NCBI RefSeq assembly: GCF_000612545.2
Contig: NZ_CP097800.1
Location: 4,786,501-4,850,500, forward strand
DNA from: Streptomyces sp. PCS3-D2
GTDB taxonomy: Bacteria; Actinomycetota; Actinomycetes; Streptomycetales; Streptomycetaceae
Direction: 5' to 3'
Length of the DNA stretch: 64,000 nucleotides
Shown: piece after piece, positions 16,552-24,341 of the stretch
Position numbering within the stretch: the stretch's first letter is position 1
Layout of the letters: each line of letters opens with the position of its first letter
The notes under the pieces: generated by a model
The model's input: only the letters and a program-made list of their open reading frames with translations
The model's database searches: none
What the model was told of the DNA's origin: nothing
Position numbers and translations under genes: made by a program

Positions 16552-17335
16552 CAAGACCGGCCGCTGGGCCGCCTGGGGCCTTTTCGGGCTTCTGTTCCTG
16601 CCGCTCTTCGCGCTGCCCCTGGCCGTCGTGGTCGCGGCGTCCTTCGCCACCCACTGGTCCGGAGCCTTCCCCTCCGGCCCGACCGCCGCCCACTACGCCG
16701 CCGCCGTGCGCGGCGAGTCCCTCCAGGCCCTCACCACCAGCCTGGTCACCGCCGTCGCGGCCAGCCTCCTCGCGCTCACCGTCGGCACCTGGTCCGCGCT
16801 GGCCGCCGCCGCGCTGGGAAAGCGGGGCAAGCGGCTCCTGGACGCGCTGTTCATGCTGCCCGTGGCGGTGCCGTCCGTGGTCGTCGGCCTCGCCGTCCTC
16901 GTCGCCTTCAGCCGCCCGCCCGTCCTGCTCAACGGCACCGCCCCGATCGTCGTCCTGGCCCACACCGTCCTCGTCACGGCGTTCGCCCACCAGTCGGTGT
17001 CCGCCGCCATCGTCCGGCTCGACCCCGCCTACGAGCAGGCGGCGGCCTCCCTCGGCGCCCGTCCCGGGTACGTGCTGTGGCGGGTCCGGCTGCCCCTCCT
17101 GCTGCCGTCCCTCACGGCCGCGGCCGGACTCTGCTTCGCCCTGTCCATGGGTGAGCTCAGCGCCACGATGATGCTCTACCCGCCGGACTGGGTGCCCCTC
17201 CCGGTCCGTATCTTCACCGCCACCGACCGCGGTTCGCTCTTCGGCGGATCCGCCGTCGCCGTCGTCCTGATGGCCACCACCGTGCTGGTCCTGCTGTCCG
17301 TCTCCCGCATCCGCACCAGGGCCTCGTACCGCTGA
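16538..17335 (+). CDS. ABC transporter permease 2, phosphonate importer
   Basis: The 265-residue membrane protein has about six transmembrane helices and an EAA loop (YEQAAASLGARPGYVLWRVRLP) matching that of the preceding permease. The GTG start overlaps the previous gene by 14 bases, indicating coupled translation. It is the second half of the phosphonate importer's membrane channel. Confidence 0.85.
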   Translation: MLVHSKTGRWAAWGLFGLLFLPLFALPLAVVVAASFATHWSGAFPSGPTAAHYAAAVRGESLQALTTSLVTAVAASLLALTVGTWSALAAAALGKRGKRLLDALFMLPVAVPSVVVGLAVLVAFSRPPVLLNGTAPIVVLAHTVLVTAFAHQSVSAAIVRLDPAYEQAAASLGARPGYVLWRVRLPLLLPSLTAAAGLCFALSMGELSATMMLYPPDWVPLPVRIFTATDRGSLFGGSAVAVVLMATTVLVLLSVSRIRTRASYR

Positions 17336-17454
17336 TTCCCTCCGCCCCCGCCGAGCCGGGCGGATCCCCACCGATCGCAGTCGATCGCGGCCGGTCTCCG
17401 TCGAACTCCGCCCGTCCCCCGCCCGCCGAATCCTGTACCCCGTAAGGAAGTTCC

Positions 17455-18537
17455 ATGCCCAGAACCCTCGTGCTCCGCGCCTGCGCCGCGGTCACCGGCA
17501 GCCTCGCCCTCACCGTCTCACTCACCGCCTGCGGCGGCTCCTCCACGGCCGGCCCCGCCGAGTCCGGGGAGACCGAGAAGGTCGTCACCGTCTACAGCGC
17601 CGACGGCCTCAAGGGCGAGAAGGGCGACGGCTGGTACGACCGGGTCTTCGCCGACTTCACCAAGAAGACCGGCATCGAGGTCAAGTACGTCGAGGGCGGC
17701 TCGGGTGAGATGGTGCAGCGCGCCGTCCGCGAGAAGACCAACACCCAGGCCGACGTGCTGATCACCCTGCCGCCCTTCATCCAGCAGGCCGACGGCAAGG
17801 GCCTGCTCCAGCCCTATGTGCCCCGGGGCGCCGACAAGGTCAACGGCGCGGACAAGTCCACCGACGGCAAGTGGACCTCGGTCGTCAACAACTACTTCGG
17901 CTTCGTCTACAACAAGAAGGAGCTCGCCGAGGCCCCCAGGACCTGGGAGGAGCTGCTGGACGCCCGCTACAAGGACAAGCTCCAGTACTCCACGCCGGGC
18001 GTCGCGGGCGACGGCACCGCCGTCCTCATCAAGTCGATGCACGACTTCGGCGGCAAGGAGCCGGCGATGGAGTACCTGAAGAAGCTCCAGGCCAACAACG
18101 TCGGCCCGTCCTCCTCCACCAGCAAGCTCGCGCCCAAGACCGACAAGGGCGAGCTGCTCGTGGCCAACGGCGACGTCCAGATGAACTTCGCGCAGTCCAA
18201 GTCCATGCCGAACCTGGGCATATGGTTCCCCGCGAAGGAGGGCGGCAGGCCCACCACCTTCGCCCTGCCGTACGCGGCGGGCCTGGTCGCCAAGGCCCCG
18301 CACTCCGAGAACGGCAGGAAGCTCCTCGACCACCTGCTCGGCGAGGAGGCCCAGCGGCTGGTCAGCGAGGTGGGCGGCGGCTTCCCGGCCCGCAGCGACG
18401 TCAAGCCGACCGACGCCAACGCCGTCGAACTCACCAGGCTCATGACGGGTGTCGAGATCTTCGAGCCGGACTGGGCGGACATCGACAAGAACCTCACCGA
18501 CTACGTGGACGCGTGGAAGTCGGCAACCGGAAGCTGA
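17455..18537 (+). CDS. 2-aminoethylphosphonate-type ABC substrate-binding lipoprotein
   Basis: The 360-residue product carries a lipoprotein signal peptide with lipobox LTAC (Cys26). The mature domain is of the iron/phosphonate-type family 1 binding proteins (VTVYSADGLKG, later NYFGFVYNKKEL, typical of PhnS-like proteins). It would capture the phosphonate outside the membrane and deliver it to the two permeases. It follows permease 2 after 119 bases and is probably co-transcribed, perhaps with an internal promoter. A hairpin follows its stop. Confidence 0.85.
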   Translation: MPRTLVLRACAAVTGSLALTVSLTACGGSSTAGPAESGETEKVVTVYSADGLKGEKGDGWYDRVFADFTKKTGIEVKYVEGGSGEMVQRAVREKTNTQADVLITLPPFIQQADGKGLLQPYVPRGADKVNGADKSTDGKWTSVVNNYFGFVYNKKELAEAPRTWEELLDARYKDKLQYSTPGVAGDGTAVLIKSMHDFGGKEPAMEYLKKLQANNVGPSSSTSKLAPKTDKGELLVANGDVQMNFAQSKSMPNLGIWFPAKEGGRPTTFALPYAAGLVAKAPHSENGRKLLDHLLGEEAQRLVSEVGGGFPARSDVKPTDANAVELTRLMTGVEIFEPDWADIDKNLTDYVDAWKSATGS

Positions 18538-18548
18538 CCTGTCGCCTC

Positions 18549-18566
18549 CCGGTCACCCATGACCGG
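18549..18566 (+). terminator. Short hairpin after the phosphonate operon
   Basis: Arms CCGGTCA and TGACCGG enclose a four-base loop, starting 12 bases after the stop of the binding-protein gene. The stem is short and lacks a U-tract, so termination may be partial. A second hairpin (GGACCGAA/TTCGGTCC, 18593-18617) follows and overlaps the operator-like motif. Confidence 0.45.
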
Positions 18567-18581
18567 CACAGTGACACTCGC

Positions 18582-18600
18582 ATAACGGGTCTGGACCGAA
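18582..18600. promoter_or_regulatory. Operator-like motif ATAACGGGTCTGGACCGAA
   Basis: This shares ATAACGGGTCTGG-n-CC with the element at 12564-12582. The GGTCTGGACC core is nearly palindromic and resembles HutC-type GntR operators. It lies about 150 bases upstream of the alkaline-phosphatase-superfamily gene, suggesting that gene belongs to the same regulon. Confidence 0.55.
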
Positions 18601-18750
18601 GACCGCACCTTCGGTCCGGGCCCGGCGCCGGCCGGGGGTGTCCTGCCGATCGCGCCGGGCCCGCGGGCCCTGGCACCGCACCCCCTGGCACCGCACCCCC
18701 TGGCACGTCACCCCCAGCGCCCCTTCCCACGTTCACTCCCGGAGGAGTTC

Positions 18751-20280
18751 GTGTCTCCTGCCGTCCCCGCCGTCCCTGCCGGACGCACCCTCGCCGTGGC
18801 CGCCACCGCCACCGCCCTGATCGCCGCCGCCCTCGGCGCCCCCACCGCCACCGCCGCCGCGGCCGGCACCAGCGACAAGGTCCTCGTCATCGGCGTCGAC
18901 GGCGCGGTCCTCGACCGCGTCAAGGCCGCCGACGCCCCGCACCTGCAGGGCCTGATGGCCCAGGGGCTGACCGCCCGCAGCACCCTCTACGCGAGTCCGA
19001 TGGCCGCCACCTCCTCGGGCCCCGGCTGGTCCACCATCGCCACCGGCGTCTGGCCCGACAAGCACGGGGTGAAGGACAACTCCTTCATCGGCAAGAACTA
19101 CGCCGCCCACCCCGACTTCCTCACTCGCATCGAGAACGCCAAGCCGGCGCTCAACACGTACGCGGCCGCGGACTGGGAACCCATCACCTCCACCGACCAG
19201 AACGGCCCGATCTTCTCCGCCAAGGTCGACAAGCGCCTCTCCCTCAAGGGCGACCGCGACGGCTACCGCAAGGAGGACCCGAAGGTGGCCGCCGCGGCCG
19301 CCACGGAACTGCGCACCCAGAACCCGGACGCCGCCTTCGTCTACCTCGGCGAGATCGACGCCGCCGGCCACTCCCACGGCGCCGCCAGCCAGCAGTACCT
19401 CGACGCCGTCGCCCGCGTCGACGCCCTGGTCGGCCAGCTCCTCGCCGCCGTAGAGAACCGCCCGACGTACGGTCGGGAGAACTGGAAGATCCTGGTCACC
19501 ACCGACCACGGCCACACCTCCTCGGGCGGCCACGGCGGCTCCACTCTCGCCGAACGCGGCACCTTCGTGATCGCCAAGGGCGCCGGGATCCCCGCCGGTT
19601 CGGTCCGCGACGACGTCAAGCTGGCCGACGTGGCCGCGACCGCCCTCGCCCAGGTCGGCGTCAGCGCCCCCGGCATCGACGGCGTCCCGCTGGGCTCCCC
19701 GGACGCCGACCCCTTCGACACCGTGCGCCCCGCCCTCCAGGCCCGGGTGGACGAGACGGGCATCCCGGCCGGAGTGAAGGGCTTCACGCACACCCCGCCC
19801 GCCGGCTGGTCCGTCGACAACTCGAAGATGGGCACGGGCGGTGTCAGCGAGTGGGCCGGCTGGGCCTTCGCGACCGACGAGTTCTGGACCCAGTCGCAGC
19901 GCGACCAGTGGCGCGAGCTGAACGTCCGCTCCCGTGACGTCTTCGCCGTCGCCGACTCCGACGAGTGGGACGACAAGGCCCACACCGGCACCTTCGACTC
20001 CACCCTCGTCACCCCCAAGTGGCCGGTCACGGGCGGCAGTACACGCACCCTCACCTTCCAGACGCACTACCGCCACGAGGCGGGCCAGACCGCCCAGGTC
20101 CTCGTCTCGTACAACGGCGCCGCCCCGACGGTGGTGAAGACCTACACCGCCGATGCCGTCGCCAAGACCGAGTCCCTCGCCCTCCAGGTCCCGACCGGAG
20201 CCACCGACGTCCAGGTCCGATTCCGTTACAGCGGCGACAACAACTGGTTCTGGACCGTCGACGACGTCCGGCTGGGCTGA
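18751..20280 (+). CDS. Secreted alkaline phosphatase superfamily enzyme
   Basis: The 509-residue protein has a signal peptide (about residues 1-36) and a type I phosphodiesterase/phosphatase-like catalytic domain. The two-metal-site motifs are visible: VIGVDGA (Asp50), the nucleophile region AATSSGPGWSTIATG, EIDAAGHSHGA, and TTDHGHTSSGGHGG. A C-terminal beta-sandwich of about 100 residues (GSTRTLTFQTHYRH to WTVDDVRLG) may bind carbohydrate or substrate. GTG 18751 has GGAGGAG upstream. It follows the phosphonate operon and shares its operator-like motif, so it may release phosphate or phosphonate groups outside the cell; the substrate is unknown. Confidence 0.8.
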   Translation: MSPAVPAVPAGRTLAVAATATALIAAALGAPTATAAAAGTSDKVLVIGVDGAVLDRVKAADAPHLQGLMAQGLTARSTLYASPMAATSSGPGWSTIATGVWPDKHGVKDNSFIGKNYAAHPDFLTRIENAKPALNTYAAADWEPITSTDQNGPIFSAKVDKRLSLKGDRDGYRKEDPKVAAAAATELRTQNPDAAFVYLGEIDAAGHSHGAASQQYLDAVARVDALVGQLLAAVENRPTYGRENWKILVTTDHGHTSSGGHGGSTLAERGTFVIAKGAGIPAGSVRDDVKLADVAATALAQVGVSAPGIDGVPLGSPDADPFDTVRPALQARVDETGIPAGVKGFTHTPPAGWSVDNSKMGTGGVSEWAGWAFATDEFWTQSQRDQWRELNVRSRDVFAVADSDEWDDKAHTGTFDSTLVTPKWPVTGGSTRTLTFQTHYRHEAGQTAQVLVSYNGAAPTVVKTYTADAVAKTESLALQVPTGATDVQVRFRYSGDNNWFWTVDDVRLG

Positions 20281-20391
20281 CCGCCCGCCCTCCCGCGTCC
20301 GGGCTGTGGACGGCCGAGACGTCCGCAGCCCGGCCCGGATAGGGTGGTACAGACCAGAGGCAGCAGGTCAGCGAGAGCGGAGAACAGTCCC

Positions 20392-21171
20392 GTGGCAGAG
20401 CGCAAGCCGATCGAATCGTGGCTCACCGACATGGACGGGGTCCTCATCCACGAGGGCACGCCGATCCCGGGCGCCGATGCCTTCATCAAGCGGCTGCGCG
20501 AGTCGGGCAAGCCCTTCCTGGTGCTGACCAACAACTCCATCTACACCCCGCGCGACCTCCAGGCCCGCCTCGCCCGCATGGGTCTGGACGTCCCCGTCGA
20601 GAACATCTGGACCTCCGCCCTGGCCACCGCGAAGTTCCTCGACGACCAGCGCCCCGGCGGCACGGCCTACGTCATCGGCGAGGCCGGTCTGACGACCGCC
20701 CTGCACGACATCGGCTACGTCCTCACCGACCACGAGCCCGACTACGTGGTGCTGGGCGAGACCCGCACCTACAGCTTCGAGGCCATGACCAAGGCGGTCC
20801 GCCTGATCAACGCCGGGGCGCGCTTCATCTGCACCAACCCCGACGAGACCGGTCCCTCCACCGAGGGCCCGCTCCCCGCCACCGGCGCCGTCGCCGCGCT
20901 GATCACCAAGGCGACCGGCAAGCAGCCGTACTTCGCGGGCAAGCCGAACCCGCTGATGATGCGCACCGGCTTGAACGCCATCGGCGCGCACTCGGAGACC
21001 AGCGCGATGATCGGCGACCGGATGGACACCGACGTGCTCGCCGGTCTGGAGGCCGGCATGCGGACCTTCCTGGTACTGACCGGGCTGACCAGTGAACAGG
21101 ACACCGAGAAGTTCCCCTACCGCCCGACCGAGACGGTCGCCTCGATCGCGGACCTGGTCGACCTGGTCTGA
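20392..21171 (+). CDS. HAD-IIA family phosphatase (NagD-like)
   Basis: The 259-residue cytoplasmic phosphatase has the HAD type IIA layout: nucleophile LTDMDGVL (Asp13), the VLTNNS motif, a large cap domain, and IGDRMDTDVLAGLEAGM supplying the metal acids. NagD-like enzymes dephosphorylate nucleotides or sugar phosphates; the substrate is not predictable. GTG 20392 is preferred because it starts the conserved core, with GCGGAGA upstream. It seems to be a single-gene unit. Confidence 0.9.
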   Translation: MAERKPIESWLTDMDGVLIHEGTPIPGADAFIKRLRESGKPFLVLTNNSIYTPRDLQARLARMGLDVPVENIWTSALATAKFLDDQRPGGTAYVIGEAGLTTALHDIGYVLTDHEPDYVVLGETRTYSFEAMTKAVRLINAGARFICTNPDETGPSTEGPLPATGAVAALITKATGKQPYFAGKPNPLMMRTGLNAIGAHSETSAMIGDRMDTDVLAGLEAGMRTFLVLTGLTSEQDTEKFPYRPTETVASIADLVDLV

Positions 21172-21295
21172 CGGACGGCGGCCCGTACGGCCGTCCGGGC
21201 GTACCGCGTTTGGGGCGTACGGCTGACACGTACGGCGCCGCTCCGGATGCGGAGCGGCCTGCCGCGCGTGAATCTCCTTGTCGAGGAGGTTCACC

Positions 21296-21916
21296 ATGCG
21301 CAGTGTTCCGATCGCTGTCCGCACCGCCGCCGTGGCCGCCGCTCTGGCCGCGTTCTCCGCGGTGACCGTCGTGTCCGCGCCCGCCGCCCTCGCGGGTGAG
21401 GAGGACCGTGGCGACCGCGGCAGCATCACGGTCGACCCGAACCCGGCCGCCCCGGGAGCGCAGGTCAAGCTGCGGGTCCACGGCTGCGAGGGCAACCGGG
21501 GGGCGGCCAAGTCCTCCGTCTTCGTCTCGGACGCCGATCTCTACGGACGCGACGGCGGGCGCCGCAGTCCGCTCTACGGCGACGCGATGATCAGCTCGCA
21601 CGCCTCGCCGGGCTGGCACGCCGTCCGGGTGTACTGCGACGGCGGTGAGAAGTTCACCGGCTCCGTGCAGGTCGCCGCCCGCCGCCACCCCTCCCACCAC
21701 GCCTCGCCGATCTGGCCCGTCCACGCGGGCGGCGGCGGCATGGCGGACCGCCCGGCCGAGGCTCCCGGCCTGCTCACGGCGGCGAAGAAGGAGCACACGG
21801 GCGGCGACGGCCCGGGGACGCCGCACACGGTGATCGGCGCCGTGCTCGCCGCGGTGGCCACGCTGGCCGTCGCGGGCCGCGCCCTGGCCCTGCGCCGTCG
21901 CCGCAGCGGCGAGTGA
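21296..21916 (+). CDS. Exported membrane-anchored protein paired with class F sortase
   Basis: The 206-residue product has a signal peptide (to about residue 33, ALAG), an Ig-like beta domain (ITVDPNPAAPGAQVKLRVHGC) with two cysteines that may form a disulfide, a His-rich linker, and a C-terminal helix followed by RRRR. No LPxTG-like motif is present (only KEHTGG before the helix), so it is probably membrane-anchored. A near-perfect GAGGAGG site sets the start. It lies 12 bases upstream of the class F sortase gene, a pairing common in Streptomyces. Confidence 0.75.
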   Translation: MRSVPIAVRTAAVAAALAAFSAVTVVSAPAALAGEEDRGDRGSITVDPNPAAPGAQVKLRVHGCEGNRGAAKSSVFVSDADLYGRDGGRRSPLYGDAMISSHASPGWHAVRVYCDGGEKFTGSVQVAARRHPSHHASPIWPVHAGGGGMADRPAEAPGLLTAAKKEHTGGDGPGTPHTVIGAVLAAVATLAVAGRALALRRRRSGE

Positions 21917-21928
21917 GGCGGGCGGCGC

Positions 21929-22606
21929 GTGGGCGAGGAGTGGCGGACGGACGAGGCCAAGGCTTCCGCCGGGGGTCGGTTGCTGACCTTCGCGGCCTGG
22001 TCGGTGCTGGTGCTGGGCCTGTGGCTGTGGGGCCGTGAGCTGACCGTGCCGCCGGCCCCGCTCGCCGGGCAGGGCGGCGGAGGATTGAGCGCGGGGCTGC
22101 CGGCCGCGCACGCCCCCGTCGCGGGATCGCTGCCGCAGCGCGTCGACGTGCCGTCCATGGGGATCCAGGCCCCGGTGGTCTCCCGGGGTCTGGACAAGGA
22201 CGGTGCGATCGATCCGCCGCCGTACGACAGCCCCGGCACGGTGGGCTGGTGGGGGCAGGGCGTCCAGCCGGGGGCGGTGGGGACGGCACTGATGGTGGGA
22301 CACGTCGACACGCGGTCCAAGCCGGCGGTCTTCTACGGCCTGAGCACGGCGAAGCCGGGTGACAAGGTGCGCGTGGTGCGGGCGGACGGCTCCGTCGCCG
22401 AGTTCACGATCGAGGACGTACGGGTCTACGAGCGTGCTGCCTTCGACGCGCACAGGGCGTACGGCCCACGGGTGCCGGGCCGTGCGGAACTGCGGCTGGT
22501 GACCTGCGGGGGGACGTACGACAAGACGGCCAAGGAGTACACGGCGAACGTGGTGGTCTCCGCCTATCTCACCGGCGTGGGAGTCCGCTCCGGCACGTCG
22601 GTCTAG
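21929..22606 (+). CDS. Class F sortase
   Basis: The 225-residue protein has a single N-terminal transmembrane segment (about 21-40) and a sortase barrel. The catalytic His lies in LMVGHVDTR, the catalytic Cys in RLVTCGG, and a late basic residue region follows. The LVTCGG form and the compact size fit class F sortases of actinobacteria, whose substrates are poorly defined. It is translated just after the exported protein gene and is probably coupled to it. Confidence 0.85.
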   Translation: MGEEWRTDEAKASAGGRLLTFAAWSVLVLGLWLWGRELTVPPAPLAGQGGGGLSAGLPAAHAPVAGSLPQRVDVPSMGIQAPVVSRGLDKDGAIDPPPYDSPGTVGWWGQGVQPGAVGTALMVGHVDTRSKPAVFYGLSTAKPGDKVRVVRADGSVAEFTIEDVRVYERAAFDAHRAYGPRVPGRAELRLVTCGGTYDKTAKEYTANVVVSAYLTGVGVRSGTSV

Positions 22607-22640
22607 CGCGCCCGGCGCACGGAGCCCTCGCACGGGAACG

Positions 22641-22678
22641 AAGAAGCCCCTCACAGGTTTCCCTGTGAGGGGCTTCTT
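22641..22678. terminator. Bidirectional terminator, sortase and tRNA-Lys
   Basis: A perfect 17-base-pair stem (arms 22641-22657 and 22662-22678, starting AAGAAGCCCC) has a four-base loop and A/T-rich ends. It lies between the convergent class F sortase gene and the minus-strand tRNA-Lys and would end transcription from both sides. Confidence 0.9.
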
Positions 22679-22685
22679 CCGTCTG

Positions 22686-22759
22686 TGCGCCGCCAGGGAC
22701 TCGAACCCCGGACCCGCTGATTAAGAGTCAGCTGCTCTAACCAACTGAGCTAGCGGCGC
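22686..22759 (-). tRNA. tRNA-Lys (CUU), copy 1
   Basis: The 74-base cloverleaf is complete: acceptor arms GCGCCGC and GCGGCGC, D arm GCTC/GAGC, anticodon stem GCTGA/TCAGC with loop CTCTTAA (anticodon CTT), T arm with TTCGAGT, and discriminator A. CCA is not encoded. A TAGAGT -10-like element (22775-22780 on the minus strand) lies 15 bases upstream, and all three copies share GTCAGCA next to the 5' end. The sequence is identical to the copies at 29235 and 39212. Confidence 0.97.
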
Positions 22760-22944
22760 TTGCTGACAGGGAAAACTCTACCCCACCTCCGCGGGTGCTC
22801 ATGACCAGCCACGCCCACCTTGTCCGATTAACCCATGTTTGGGCAGTTTATCGTGCACGATATGTCTGCGCCGCCCGCATCTGACGCTCTACCAGATGCG
22901 GCCCCGGTCGACCACTGGAACAGCAGGGGAGTGGACGGAACCGC

Positions 22945-24330
22945 ATGACGATGCAGCCCCCGGCGCATGTGCAGATGCCCATGCCCGCTTTCGAGGAGTA
23001 CGAGCCCGCGGGCGACTGCGTGTGCCGGGGCTGCGCCCAGCGCCGCCGGGACCTCGCCCGCGCCGGAGCCATACCGCTTCGGGACGGCGGCCACCCCGCC
23101 GCGCGCGGCGCGCGGCGGGCGCTGGTCGTGGCCACCGCAGCCGGAGTGGTCCTCGGCGGTGGCGGCGGCACCGCGGTGGCCCTGAGCGCACCCGCCACCG
23201 GACCGGTGGCCCTCGACGACCCCGGCAGCCCGCAGGGCGGCCGCGCCCCCCTGCACGGCCCGAAGGGCATGCCGGGCAACCCCGGGGCGCCGGCCCGGCC
23301 CGGCGCCGTCAAGCGGATCGACCGCACGACGATCATCAACAGGGCCAAGCTGTGGCTGGACGCGCGGGTTCCGTACAGCATGTCCGCGTACTGGTCGGAC
23401 GGCTACCGGCAGGACTGCTCGGGCTACGTCTCCATGGCCTGGAACCTCGGCTCGAACGAGTGGACCGGCAGCCTCGACACGTTCGCCACCAAGATCACGA
23501 AGGAGGAGTTGCTGCCGGGGGACATGCTGCTCTTCCACAACCCGGCGGACCCCAACAACGGCTCGCACGTGGTCCTCTTCGGCGGATGGGTCGACGAGAC
23601 GCGCACCCACTACGTCGCCTACGAGCAGACGCGCCCCACGACGCGGAAGCAGGCCACGCCCTACGGCTACTGGGCCAATGCGGCGAAGTACGTCCCCTAC
23701 CGGTTCAACGGGGTGACCGGCGGCATCGTCCCGGAGGCCCCGGGCACCGTCCCCGCCCCCGAAGCGCCGGCGGCGGGCCCGAAACCCGGCGACCCCGCCA
23801 GGACCTTCCCGGGCGCGGACACGTTCGGCCCGGGCGCCGTCAACGACCACGTCGCCCAGCTGGGCCGGATGCTGATCGAGCGCGGTGCCTACCGCTTCTA
23901 CCCCAAGGGGGTGGCCGACCGGACGTGGAGCGACCACGATCGGCTCGCCACCCAGGCCTTCCAGCGGGCGCAGGGCTGGACGGGCGCCGACGCCGACGGC
24001 GTGCCCGGCGCGCACACCTGGCGCCTGCTCGTCGACAAGCAGGGCAAGAACATCCCGCCGACGGTGGGCGCGGCGCCCGGCCCCGGCGGCGTACGGGCCT
24101 ACCCCGGCGCCGCGGTGTTCCGCCCGGGGCAGTCGCACCCGGCCATCGAGGCCCTCGGCCGACAGTTGGTGAAGAAGGGCTTCGGCAGGTACTACACGTC
24201 CGGGCCGGGCCCCCGCTGGGGCGAGGCCGACCGCCGCAACGTCGAGGCCTTCCAGCGCGCGCAGGGCTGGCGCGGGGCCGCGGCCGACGGCTATCCGGGC
24301 CCGGAAACGTGGCGTCGGTTGTTCGCATGA
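22945..24330 (+). CDS. Cell-wall hydrolase-like protein, CHAP/NlpC-like plus two PG-binding domains
   Basis: The 461-residue protein has a cytoplasmic N-terminus with a CVCRGC cysteine cluster (residues 25-30), one transmembrane helix (58-80), and an NlpC/P60-like cysteine peptidase domain with Cys158 (YRQDCSGYVSMAW) and His208 (GSHVVLFGGW). Two peptidoglycan-binding-type repeats follow (about 275-340 and 385-461, each with an AFQRAQGW motif). It probably cleaves or binds peptidoglycan from the outer face of the membrane. The next gene, an SPFH protein, starts within a dozen bases, suggesting a joint role in envelope organisation. Confidence 0.85.
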   Translation: MTMQPPAHVQMPMPAFEEYEPAGDCVCRGCAQRRRDLARAGAIPLRDGGHPAARGARRALVVATAAGVVLGGGGGTAVALSAPATGPVALDDPGSPQGGRAPLHGPKGMPGNPGAPARPGAVKRIDRTTIINRAKLWLDARVPYSMSAYWSDGYRQDCSGYVSMAWNLGSNEWTGSLDTFATKITKEELLPGDMLLFHNPADPNNGSHVVLFGGWVDETRTHYVAYEQTRPTTRKQATPYGYWANAAKYVPYRFNGVTGGIVPEAPGTVPAPEAPAAGPKPGDPARTFPGADTFGPGAVNDHVAQLGRMLIERGAYRFYPKGVADRTWSDHDRLATQAFQRAQGWTGADADGVPGAHTWRLLVDKQGKNIPPTVGAAPGPGGVRAYPGAAVFRPGQSHPAIEALGRQLVKKGFGRYYTSGPGPRWGEADRRNVEAFQRAQGWRGAAADGYPGPETWRRLFA

Positions 24331-24341
24331 CGGAGGTAACG

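Noticed and set aside
24327-24341. ATG 24327 as start of the SPFH gene
   Set aside because: It has no ribosome binding site, whereas ATG 24342 has GGAGG five bases away; kept only as an alternative.
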